A DNA stretch of 46,026 nt from a virus. The stretch spans positions 1-46,026 of IMG/VR virus record IMGVR_UViG_3300045110_000146. One strand, 5' to 3'. Positions 20,226-26,541 of the stretch are shown one piece after another (within the stretch, counting starts at the first letter, position 1; every line of letters starts with the position of its first letter). A program made the translations under genes and the position numbers. The notes beneath the pieces were generated by a model, which saw only the letters and a program-made list of their open reading frames with translations, did no database searches and was not told the DNA's origin.

Positions 20226-20465
20226 ATGAATAACCCAGCCCCCACCACAGAGCGCCGCGTTGCAATCCTACGCAAAGCATTACGCTCCACAATCAAAGCA
20301 CGCGAAGACGCGGAAAAGCGTGCTCAATACTGGTTTGACCATTACAGACGGCTTCGCGAGAAGTCGGAGATCACCGTTGATCTAGTGGACGGCCTAGTGG
20401 AAAACGTAACAACCATGCTGCGGGCAAAGAGGAAAAAAGATGGAAACCAACAAACAGGAAAGTAA
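20226..20465 (+). CDS. Small coiled-coil protein (79 aa)
   Basis: Not recognised. Mostly helical and charged (RRVAILRKALRSTIKARED), likely a coiled coil. It lies six bases after the RadC-like gene and overlaps the next gene by 26 bases. No membrane segment. Confidence 0.6.
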   Translation: MNNPAPTTERRVAILRKALRSTIKAREDAEKRAQYWFDHYRRLREKSEITVDLVDGLVENVTTMLRAKRKKDGNQQTGK

Positions 20466-20757
20466 GGCTGAGCCGACGACCGAAGAAAGGCTTGAGGAGA
20501 TTGTAAAGGAAGGGCTGGCCGTCTCTGGCGTTGCAGCAGGCGTCTACCTCTACAAACTCGGCATCCAAGGCATCGGCGTTGTAATTGCTCATCTGCCCGA
20601 GCCTCTCATGGTCGTTGCCGTAAGGGGGGAAACCCCCGTCGAGAACATGAAGAAATTCATCTCGATCATTGGCGACGTGACTATCAAGGGTGGCTGCCAA
20701 TGTGACCAACCCTCTGATCCCACTCCCACCGTCCCCGGCACTCGCGCCGTCAACTAG
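20440..20757 (+). CDS. Unknown protein with a hydrophobic centre (105 aa)
   Basis: Not recognised. An acidic helical N-terminus (TTEERLEEIVKEGLA) is followed by a hydrophobic Gly-rich segment (about 28-52) that could cross or attach to a membrane. The C-terminal tail contains CQCDQPSDPTP. It overlaps the upstream gene. Confidence 0.55.
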   Translation: METNKQESKAEPTTEERLEEIVKEGLAVSGVAAGVYLYKLGIQGIGVVIAHLPEPLMVVAVRGETPVENMKKFISIIGDVTIKGGCQCDQPSDPTPTVPGTRAVN

Positions 20758-20761
20758 GCCC

Positions 20762-20935
20762 ATGCAGCACACGCGCCACCACGCGGAAAACACACGCGAA
20801 ACTAAGCATGAAAGCTATGAGCTTTTGCTAGCAGCCGTGCTACTCGTGCTAATCTACTTCCACCGCGACATTGAAGGTGCAGCCTTCGTTGTTGGCGCTC
20901 GCGGTTCCATGATCGTGCTCAAACTCTTCACATAG
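20762..20935 (+). CDS. Small membrane protein (57 aa)
   Basis: The start is taken at ATG 20762 (MQHTRHHAENT), just after the stop of the previous gene. An upstream ATG at 20690 would add a Pro-rich stretch overlapping that gene. One membrane helix (YELLLAAVLLVLIYF) and a Gly-rich end. Function unknown. Confidence 0.5.
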   Translation: MQHTRHHAENTRETKHESYELLLAAVLLVLIYFHRDIEGAAFVVGARGSMIVLKLFT

Positions 20936-20943
20936 GAGGCCCA

Positions 20944-21231
20944 ATGTCCTGTATGTCACTCTACAGCGGCTTGTTCAGCCGCAAGTACGGCAACGAAGAA
21001 AATCCGAAGGATTTTCCCGCACCCGCTTACAGCGTGAAAGGCTACGATGGCATAGCCTTCTATGTTCGCGGTTGGGAGATTGACGACATGGAGGAACGCA
21101 CTGGCCGTGTCGTCGTTACCATGGTAGGCGACGACAAGCGGCACAATGTCGAACCCTCCGACCTTACACCCTTGACCGAGGGTAGCTATTGCTCGTCTTG
21201 CGGCCAAATCGGCTGCACCCACGGAGGCTAG
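20944..21231 (+). CDS. Unknown protein with a C-terminal Cys/His site (95 aa)
   Basis: AGGAGGCCCA precedes the ATG. A compact domain (YDGIAFYVRGWEIDD, RVVVTMVGDDKRH) ends in CSSCGQIGCTHGG, a likely zinc site. Not recognised further. Confidence 0.6.
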   Translation: MSCMSLYSGLFSRKYGNEENPKDFPAPAYSVKGYDGIAFYVRGWEIDDMEERTGRVVVTMVGDDKRHNVEPSDLTPLTEGSYCSSCGQIGCTHGG

Positions 21232-21233
21232 GC

Positions 21234-21653
21234 ATGTGTACGCAAATTGATCCGCTTGCAACGGCCCACTACAAGGCTCGCCCCGAGCCCATCACCGCGT
21301 GGAAGTTCGTGCAGACCAATGGCGAGCAAAGGCCAAGAGCGCCTTTCTATTACCACTACGATTACAACGTTGGGAGGAATACGCCCCGCGAAGATAGCCC
21401 CGAAGTGACCTATGACCCCTATATGCAATCCGATGCCGTCCATTCGGGAGCCTTGCACGTATTCCTAACCCTATCGGCCGCGCAGATCATGATTGGCGAC
21501 CTAGGTGAGGATGGCTGCATAGTGGAAGTCCAGGTCGAACCAAGCGACATCATTGCCGTTAACGCCTCTCGCGGCGAGGCCGCCGTAAAAGCCCTCACTA
21601 TCACGCCCGAAGCGTGGGCAGCGGCGGGCTTTCCACCGCAGGTGGCAGCATGA
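21234..21653 (+). CDS. Unknown protein (139 aa)
   Basis: The start is ATG 21234 (MCTQIDPLATAHYKARPEP), two bases after the stop of the previous gene. The protein is globular, with an aromatic N-terminal half (FYYHYDYNVG) and a C-terminal half matching a small beta domain (CIVEVQVEPSDIIAVN). Not recognised. Confidence 0.6.
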   Translation: MCTQIDPLATAHYKARPEPITAWKFVQTNGEQRPRAPFYYHYDYNVGRNTPREDSPEVTYDPYMQSDAVHSGALHVFLTLSAAQIMIGDLGEDGCIVEVQVEPSDIIAVNASRGEAAVKALTITPEAWAAAGFPPQVAA

Positions 21654-21712
21654 AGGTCAAACTCTCACAGCTAAAGCTTGGCGACGTCGTGCGCCTGAGC
21701 AATGGCCACTAA
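21650..21712 (+). CDS. 20-residue remnant or leader-like ORF
   Basis: ATG overlaps the TGA of the upstream gene and reads MKVKLSQLKLGDVVRLSNGH before TAA. The text resembles the start of a longer small phage protein (LKLGDVVRLSNG), so it may be a truncated gene or a coupling peptide for the next start four bases later. Confidence 0.35.
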   Translation: MKVKLSQLKLGDVVRLSNGH

Positions 21713-21715
21713 CCC

Positions 21716-21967
21716 ATGCGCCGAGTGCCTGGCAGCTATCCATGGGCGCGTGAGGCTAGCGTAGCAATGCTCATAGACCCCCAAGAAGCGGAGCGCATTA
21801 TCGCATGGGCGCAACAGGTCGAAACGGCATGGGAAGATATGCCCATTACACAGCGGGCAAGGCTGCTAACGCATGCGAAAACTCGCCAGCTTGTAGGGGC
21901 AATTTGCGAGCTAAACCTATCGGTTGCTATCGCTCGCCTAAAGGCGAAAGCCAAAGGTAACCTATGA
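21716..21967 (+). CDS. Unknown helical protein (83 aa)
   Basis: The first possible start gives MRRVPGSYPWAREA. A second ATG at 21770 (MLIDPQEAERIIAWAQQ) fits a compact helical protein better. It ends RLKAKAKGNL and overlaps the next gene by ATGA. No known family. Confidence 0.5.
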   Translation: MRRVPGSYPWAREASVAMLIDPQEAERIIAWAQQVETAWEDMPITQRARLLTHAKTRQLVGAICELNLSVAIARLKAKAKGNL

Positions 21968-22275
21968 AAAACCTAGCAGACATAACGGCGCTCGTCATGG
22001 TGGCATGGGCGGTATTTGTCGTCGCTTGCCTACGCGGTTGGTTTGATCCGCCTAGGCGCAGTCGCGCCTATACCGTGGCAAGCCGAGAGGATTGCACAGT
22101 TGTTACCCTTACACCCAATAGGCAAAGCCTAGCCTCGCGCCTAGGCGAAACCGAGACGAATAGCAGGCGTAGCCTGCTACTGGCACGCCGGTTGCTAGGC
22201 GTGCTTTTGGCACGCGACCTGCTAGCAGGCGAAGTTACGAAAAAAGACCTTGACGCTGTGAACCGTTCAACGTAG
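21964..22275 (+). CDS. Small membrane-anchored protein (103 aa)
   Basis: One N-terminal membrane helix (ALVMVAWAVFVVACL, residues 9-23), then a basic helical region with a repeated RRSLLLARRLLGVLLARDLLAG pattern. ATGA overlap with the upstream gene. Function unknown. Confidence 0.6.
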   Translation: MKNLADITALVMVAWAVFVVACLRGWFDPPRRSRAYTVASREDCTVVTLTPNRQSLASRLGETETNSRRSLLLARRLLGVLLARDLLAGEVTKKDLDAVNRST

Positions 22276-22336
22276 AGGCTAACCCGTGGCGCAATACCGC
22301 GCCCATTAAGCGTCTAACGACGCATGGAGTCTGGCA

Positions 22337-22690
22337 ATGGCAACCGTACCGGCAACGAAGAAACCCACGGTCGAATGTCTCATCCGCAAAACGCAGTACT
22401 ATGACCGCACAAAGGCAAAGGTGCAAGTCACCCGCAAGGACGGCACGGCGGGCGAATCCTTCCCGAAGTACGACGCCCATGAGGCTGTCATCGTCAACGG
22501 CCGCTCCGAGCTTGTCCTGTCGGAGAAGCGTCTCGAAACCTTCGAGCTTCTCGGGGTGCCCGCTGCCAAGCTGTCCGCCATGCGAGCGCAGTATGACAAG
22601 GCTGTCAAGCTGACCCGCGATGCTAACCCGGATATGGTCGAAACGACCAGGCAGAGCGGCGAGGATATCATCGACCGGGTGGCTCTGTAG
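22337..22690 (+). CDS. Unknown protein (117 aa)
   Basis: GGAG lies seven bases before the ATG. Features include YYDRTKAKVQVTRKDG, a small beta-hairpin, then a helical C-terminus (AAKLSAMRAQYDKAVKLTRD). Not recognised. It may be a nucleic-acid-binding protein, judging only from basic residues. Confidence 0.6.
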   Translation: MATVPATKKPTVECLIRKTQYYDRTKAKVQVTRKDGTAGESFPKYDAHEAVIVNGRSELVLSEKRLETFELLGVPAAKLSAMRAQYDKAVKLTRDANPDMVETTRQSGEDIIDRVAL

Positions 22691-22692
22691 TC

Positions 22693-22887
22693 ATGCAACG
22701 GACCTGCGAACACCCCAAGTGCGAGCCTCAGATGGCAGCGTTCCTAGTGCAATGGCCTGAGCGTACCAAGCGGGCCTACTGTACCAAACACACGCTAGAG
22801 GCTCTCGAATACCCCGAAGCCCCGCGCGTCAAGGTATCGGCCATCGCAGCACGGCGCGTCTCGGGGCTCAGGCTAGTCACGGACTAG
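22693..22887 (+). CDS. Small Cys/His protein (64 aa)
   Basis: Two bases after the previous stop. CEHPKC near the start and YCTKH at residue 29 form a probable zinc site. The rest is Arg/Val-rich. Function unknown. The gene ends inside an inverted repeat just before a strong terminator. Confidence 0.55.
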   Translation: MQRTCEHPKCEPQMAAFLVQWPERTKRAYCTKHTLEALEYPEAPRVKVSAIAARRVSGLRLVTD

Positions 22888-22909
22888 CCCCGTCCTATCG
22901 GTAGCACCT

Positions 22910-22940
22910 AAGGGGAGCCTAACAGGCTCCCCTTTCTTTT
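22910..22940 (+). terminator. Strong rho-independent terminator
   Basis: AAGGGGAGCCT and AGGCTCCCCTT form a perfect 11-bp stem with a 3-base loop, followed by TCTTTT. It closes the rightward operon that begins with the RadC-like gene. Confidence 0.9.
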
Positions 22941-23137
22941 GCCCGCCAGCTAGCGCAGCTAGCTGTAAACCCCACCCCAAAACTAGAGTTTCGAGCCCCA
23001 CGAAGGGGGGTAGATCCCCAATCCGCGACCGGCCCGGCAAGCCCCCTAGCAGCCACGCCACGCCACGAACCGGGGTAGCAGGCTACCCTGCCCTGCACCC
23101 CCACCCAGATCGGCCGACCTGAGCCCGCCTTGGCGCT

Positions 23138-23204
23138 TGTCACCATTCGGTGACATGTCCACAATAGTGGACACTTGCTAGCCTGTGTCCTGAATAGTGG
23201 ACAC
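23138..23204. promoter_or_regulatory. Three tandem operator-like inverted repeats
   Basis: TGTCACC-ATTC-GGTGACA (23138-23155), TGTCCAC-AATA-GTGGACA (23156-23173) and GTGTCC-TGAATAGT-GGACAC (23185-23204) stand almost end to end. The second and third share AATAGTGGACAC. They look like binding sites for a dimeric regulator acting on the virion operon. Confidence 0.6.
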
Positions 23205-23267
23205 TCGGTGCGAGCTTACCCCTATGGGGAGGTGGAATCCTACATCCCCCCACCCATCTATGCACCT

Positions 23268-23318
23268 ATGCGCATGTATGCGCATCAAAGGTGTCATATG
23301 TACATATGCAAGCATATG
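23268..23318. repeat. Cluster of short perfect palindromes
   Basis: ATGCGCAT occurs at 23268-23275 and 23278-23285. The palindrome CATATGTACATATG is at 23295-23308, and another CATATG at 23313-23318. The rest of the gap 22941-23428 shows no gene. The cluster may be a protein-binding array or part of an origin. Confidence 0.5.
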
Positions 23319-23428
23319 GTGGCATCGCACACGTTCACGCGCTTGCGCGTGACGGGTGGTGGGGGGACCGGGTTTTAGCGCGCGCGAGGAACATATTTAA
23401 CCCTCTTCCCGCCATTTTTTATTTTTCC

Positions 23429-23456
23429 TTGACCCGCGCAAAGCGCGGCTTACATT
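23429..23456 (+). promoter_or_regulatory. Promoter of the virion operon, giving a nearly leaderless message
   Basis: TTGACC (23429-23434) and TACATT (23451-23456) are 16 bases apart. The spacer is filled by the dyad CCGCGC-AAA-GCGCGG. The predicted start, about seven bases downstream, coincides with the ATG at 23463, so the message would have little or no leader. Confidence 0.55.
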
Positions 23457-23462
23457 ACACGT

Positions 23463-23960
23463 ATGCCAGCCAGCAAAACACCCAACCCCCTTCCGCTGGA
23501 CGTGGAAGACGAGCAAACAACCCCCAAAAAGGTGGGCCGACCCAAGGTTATACCTATCAAATCTATCCTTAGAGCCCTGCCAACCACGGCAGAACGCACC
23601 GAAAAGACGGGGCTAACGAATCTCGACTTTAGCATGACCGCCGAAGTGCTAGCGGTGCTCGGCGCCATCAACCTGGAAACAGCCCTTGGCAGCGACGAGG
23701 TAGCCCTTAAGGACCGAGTAGACTGGACCCTAAGGATGCCCCCCTTCCTCACGCAACTGCGTGAGGGCTTCAGCCGCAAGAAAGGTGCGCGGATGCCGCG
23801 CACTACCCAAGCCCTTGCCGAAGAAGCTAGCAAGAGAAGCGAAAACATCAAGAAACTTATGGAGTCCCTAGGGCGAACACCGGCCGAAGCCGGTGCCACT
23901 GCCGCAGAGGTTGTACTAGATGAAGCCAACGAACCCGCCAACGACGAACCCGACGACTAA
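23463..23960 (+). CDS. Unknown protein at the start of the virion operon (165 aa)
   Basis: A basic flexible N-terminus with KKVGRPK (an AT-hook-like GRP) is followed by a helical core (MTAEVLAVLGAINLE) and an acidic C-terminal tail. Position upstream of the packaging genes and a DNA-binding look would suit a small terminase or a regulator, but no family is recognised. No ribosome binding site; see the adjacent promoter. Confidence 0.6.
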   Translation: MPASKTPNPLPLDVEDEQTTPKKVGRPKVIPIKSILRALPTTAERTEKTGLTNLDFSMTAEVLAVLGAINLETALGSDEVALKDRVDWTLRMPPFLTQLREGFSRKKGARMPRTTQALAEEASKRSENIKKLMESLGRTPAEAGATAAEVVLDEANEPANDEPDD

Positions 23961-24243
23961 CGTAATCAGTTTCGCGGCTGCCCGCGAGAAAAACAAGCTA
24001 TCAAAGAATGACCTAGGTGAAGCCCTTATTGAACTTGGCCAACTAGCCAACCAGCAAAAGGTATGCAACATCTTCGTGGCCTGGACAATGGACGATGGCT
24101 CGATTCACTATGGGCACGCCAGCCTAGCTACCGCCACATCGATGTGGGGAGATGACAATTTGAGACTCCTTGGACTACTTAGACTTGCTGAACGTGGTTT
24201 CACAGACGCTCTTATTTCTGAGGATAGTGACGATGGCTCGTAG
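23920..24243 (+). CDS. Unknown phage protein (107 aa)
   Basis: Overlaps the previous gene by 41 bases, with GAGG nine bases before the ATG. After a Pro/Thr-rich start, NVISFAAAREKN leads to a helix and a small domain (VAWTMDDGSIHYGHAS) that recurs in phage proteins of unknown role. Cytosolic. Confidence 0.6.
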   Translation: MKPTNPPTTNPTTNVISFAAAREKNKLSKNDLGEALIELGQLANQQKVCNIFVAWTMDDGSIHYGHASLATATSMWGDDNLRLLGLLRLAERGFTDALISEDSDDGS

Positions 24244-24430
24244 CCACGCCAATCGGTTGACTATTTGGGGAAGGCGATTATATATTTATCGCGGTCTAGA
24301 ACTAAAGAGGTGGCCTAATGTTAGCTATGCCTACCATAAAGAACGAAGCCTGCCCGCACCGCATTGGCGCGGGATACTGCATGGCCCCGCTAGGCCACAA
24401 GGGTCTGCATACGATCACCCGAGAGTTTGA
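24233..24430 (+). CDS. Possible small basic protein (65 aa)
   Basis: ATG overlaps the previous stop and starts MARSHANRLTIWGRRLYIYR. The N-terminal part looks protein-like, but the C-terminal half overlaps the better-supported gene at 24318 in another frame. Weak support. Confidence 0.3.
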   Translation: MARSHANRLTIWGRRLYIYRGLELKRWPNVSYAYHKERSLPAPHWRGILHGPARPQGSAYDHPRV

Positions 24431-24539
24431 CAAGCCACACGTCTCTATTGAAACCCTATGGGATGACATGTGGCTTCCGCTTTCAGCCGAGGCCGAACTA
24501 CAAATTGGGGGCAACAGCAACCCTTTCGCGGAGGCATAA
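24318..24539 (+). CDS. Unknown small Cys/His protein (73 aa)
   Basis: AGAGGTGG lies four bases before the ATG. CPHRIGAGYCMAPLGHKGLH contains C, H, C, H spacing typical of a small zinc knuckle. It ends by overlapping the next ATG (TAATG). Function unknown. Confidence 0.6.
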   Translation: MLAMPTIKNEACPHRIGAGYCMAPLGHKGLHTITREFDKPHVSIETLWDDMWLPLSAEAELQIGGNSNPFAEA

Positions 24540-24610
24540 TGAACCAACTACTTGCATTGCTTATTGAACTTGGCGTAGTAGTCGATGATGGGGCACCTTT
24601 TGGCGTATAA
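24539..24610 (+). CDS. 23-residue mini-protein
   Basis: TAATG overlap with the previous gene; it reads MNQLLALLIELGVVVDDGAP and stops two bases before the next gene. The tight coupling suggests real translation, possibly only to link its neighbours. Confidence 0.4.
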   Translation: MNQLLALLIELGVVVDDGAPFGV

Positions 24611-24612
24611 CC

Positions 24613-24912
24613 ATGGGTGACGTATCACTAAAGAAGTATTTGATAATCAGATTAAAGAGCCTAGACAAGGCCACCCGCGTGGCTAAGCTTGAAATGGACC
24701 GCCGACTCGAAGGTATGAACGAGTTTAGGGAGCAACTGAACCGGCAAGCCGGGCAGTTTGCTACCAAGGATGCCCTCGACGCTGTGGACAAGCGAGTGCA
24801 AGAGCTACGCGAAACTAGAGCCGCAAGCGGCCCGATGCTTGATATCATTGTCAAGGTGCTGGTTTTCCTCATGGGTGGCTACTTGCTCTATAAGATCACA
24901 ACAGGAAGCTAA
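24613..24912 (+). CDS. Coiled-coil protein with C-terminal membrane anchor (99 aa)
   Basis: Helical coiled-coil region (about 20-75, including MDRRLEGMNEFREQL) followed by one membrane helix near the C-terminus (VKVLVFLMGGYLLY). This layout is common for small phage proteins next to holins. A lysis-related role is plausible from the adjacent membrane gene but not shown. Confidence 0.65.
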   Translation: MGDVSLKKYLIIRLKSLDKATRVAKLEMDRRLEGMNEFREQLNRQAGQFATKDALDAVDKRVQELRETRAASGPMLDIIVKVLVFLMGGYLLYKITTGS

Positions 24913-25224
24913 GTGAGCAATTTTCTAGCTAACGGCGTCCCGTGGGGGTACATTGCTATTGGGTACCTAGGATGGGCCATATACATCCTTTCTTCGGCTG
25001 CTAATCCAGCAGACGAATCTATGGGGTCAATCGGAGAGGTATTTCGCACGAAGGGCCGCACGATTCTCACGGCAGCACTGACAACGCCCTTTCTTGTGTT
25101 GCTAGCGCAAGAATACAACGAACTCAACTTGATGAGCGCCTTTTGCGGCGGCTACCTCAACATCTCCGTCTTACGTAAGATAAGCGAAGGCTGGCTAAAG
25201 AAATCACCAACCCTGGGTAACTAG
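24913..25224 (+). CDS. Membrane protein, possible holin-like (103 aa)
   Basis: GTG start directly after the previous stop. Two or three hydrophobic segments (WGYIAIGYLGWAIYILSSA near 11-29, and ILTAALTTPFLVLLA near 50-66) with short loops. Size and context fit a holin or antiholin, but no endolysin was identified nearby. Confidence 0.55.
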   Translation: MSNFLANGVPWGYIAIGYLGWAIYILSSAANPADESMGSIGEVFRTKGRTILTAALTTPFLVLLAQEYNELNLMSAFCGGYLNISVLRKISEGWLKKSPTLGN

Positions 25225-25226
25225 CT

Positions 25227-25235
25227 TGCTATAAT
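25227..25235 (+). promoter_or_regulatory. Extended -10 promoter
   Basis: TGC-TATAAT in a 46-base gap is a perfect extended -10 element. No -35 box is seen at the usual distance. The expected start near 25242 would serve the gene at 25271. Confidence 0.5.
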
Positions 25236-25270
25236 AACTTGTTGACTCTATACTAGAGGCGGGAGGTAGA

Positions 25271-25504
25271 ATGCACGATAATCATGAGAAAAGCAACGAT
25301 CCAAAAGCGCGGGTTGCCTTCCAAACGGAAGCCGACCCCAAAGACCGTCGCATCGAAAAAGGCCAAACCAAAGAGCTTCATGCAATCAGTAATAGCGTGG
25401 CTAGTATCGACGCGACCTTAAAGGCACTCTTGAAAGTGCTAACACCGCCCGTTCAACCCAAGGCCACACGAGTGGCTATTTCAACAGTTTCAGAACCTCT
25501 TTAA
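25271..25504 (+). CDS. Unknown small helical protein (77 aa)
   Basis: GGGAGGTAGA precedes the ATG. Charged N-terminal half (DPKARVAFQTEADPKDRRIE), then a helix, then a tail TRVAISTVSEPL. The tail resembles the end of the next protein (NTVSISTEVEPL), suggesting shared ancestry or interaction. Confidence 0.6.
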   Translation: MHDNHEKSNDPKARVAFQTEADPKDRRIEKGQTKELHAISNSVASIDATLKALLKVLTPPVQPKATRVAISTVSEPL

Positions 25505-25514
25505 GGAGACGCAT

Positions 25515-25898
25515 ATGGCACAGTATCATTTTGGAGTAGAAGGATTCAAAGCAACATTACTTTTCAACGGCCCCATCGACGGTGAGCCAACAGTTACGAG
25601 CGTCGGCGTAGGCACGATGACTCAGGACCCCAAGGTTGAGCAGCCCACGGCAGCCGATCCAACCAAGGTAGAAACCTTGGTAGCACTGCACTTCCGTAGT
25701 GATGTAGCCGGTTTCGCGGGAATCTCGGGCTCGGCTCTTGCCGATGACCCCAACACACCCGACACCCAGGAGACAGTCGTTATTGACTTCGCTCAGGTTG
25801 CCGAGTGGATTTCGCCAGCGCAGACCAAGGCCAATACGGTAAGCATCAGCACCGAGGTTGAGCCACTAGCTGGACCGAGCGCCTTCCGTAGGCGGTAA
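25515..25898 (+). CDS. Unknown beta-rich protein (127 aa)
   Basis: AAGGAG precedes the ATG. The sequence alternates short strands and Asp/Pro/Thr-rich loops (LVALHFRSDVAGFAG), suggesting a compact beta domain, perhaps structural. It ends with VEPLAGPSAFRRR and is followed by a terminator. Confidence 0.6.
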   Translation: MAQYHFGVEGFKATLLFNGPIDGEPTVTSVGVGTMTQDPKVEQPTAADPTKVETLVALHFRSDVAGFAGISGSALADDPNTPDTQETVVIDFAQVAEWISPAQTKANTVSISTEVEPLAGPSAFRRR

Positions 25899-25920
25899 GT
25901 AGTTAACGCAATTTAACACT

Positions 25921-25946
25921 GGAAAGCCCTCGCAAGAGGGCTTTCC
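25921..25946 (+). terminator. Perfect hairpin terminator
   Basis: GGAAAGCCCTC-GCAA-GAGGGCTTTCC: an 11-bp stem capped by a GNRA tetraloop, followed by TACTTT. It separates the first virion-module genes from the terminase group. Confidence 0.8.
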
Positions 25947-25961
25947 TACTTTGGAGCCCTT

Positions 25962-26162
25962 ATGACCCTAATTGGCCTTGCAATCACTCTAGTTGTCATT
26001 GGCGTGCTGTTATGGCTCGTCAACACGTATATCCCGATGGATGACAAGATCAAGAAGATCCTAAACGTTGTCGTAGTCGTTGGGATCGTCCTATGGCTTC
26101 TGTTTAGTGTCCTACATGTTGGTGGGCACACAGGAGACATTCAAGTCCCTAAAATTAACTAA
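25962..26162 (+). CDS. Two-helix membrane protein (66 aa)
   Basis: Two hydrophobic helices (about 3-22 and 35-52) separated by PMDDKIKKIL, the pattern of small phage membrane proteins often near holins. Function unknown. Confidence 0.65.
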   Translation: MTLIGLAITLVVIGVLLWLVNTYIPMDDKIKKILNVVVVVGIVLWLLFSVLHVGGHTGDIQVPKIN

Positions 26163-26168
26163 CCTCCC

Positions 26169-26441
26169 ATGAACGAGTGCCTCCCACACCCATACACAGA
26201 CCGAATCATTGGCTCTTTGGAGGTACTCGCTTTCATGGCTATCGTTGGGGGGATTGTTCTAGCACTTTACGACTGGATAGACGATCAGGAGGTTAGTATG
26301 AGCTTCAAGGCCGTTCAAAAGAAAATCGAAGGCGAAGGCTATAGCAAGAAATCGGCTGGGGCCATCCTAGCCAACGCTACGCGGCACGCATCGCCAGCCG
26401 CTAAGAAAGCCAATCCCAAGCTTAACCGCGTCAAGGGATAG
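26169..26441 (+). CDS. Membrane segment fused to a small basic phage protein (90 aa)
   Basis: Residues 1-43 contain one membrane helix. From Met44 (ATG 26298) follows MSFKAVQKKIEGEGYSKKSA and an Ala/Lys-rich end NRVKG. This is a form known as a stand-alone small phage protein. AGGAGG lies five bases before that internal ATG, so a 47-residue product is likely made as well as, or instead of, the fusion. Confidence 0.6.
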   Translation: MNECLPHPYTDRIIGSLEVLAFMAIVGGIVLALYDWIDDQEVSMSFKAVQKKIEGEGYSKKSAGAILANATRHASPAAKKANPKLNRVKG

Positions 26442-26442
26442 C

Positions 26443-26541
26443 ATGATTTGCCCAAACTGTGGCACTGCCTGTCAATACAGGCAGTGCAAAGTTTTTTGTC
26501 CACTTTGTAGAACCCTCGTGGAGAACTGCTCAGGCGATTAA
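26443..26541 (+). CDS. 32-residue zinc-ribbon mini-protein
   Basis: ATG at 26443, TAA at 26539-26541 overlapping the terminase ATG. Two Cys pairs, CPNC and CPLC, plus three further Cys, in a rubredoxin/zinc-ribbon layout. Coupled to terminase translation. Confidence 0.6.
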   Translation: MICPNCGTACQYRQCKVFCPLCRTLVENCSGD

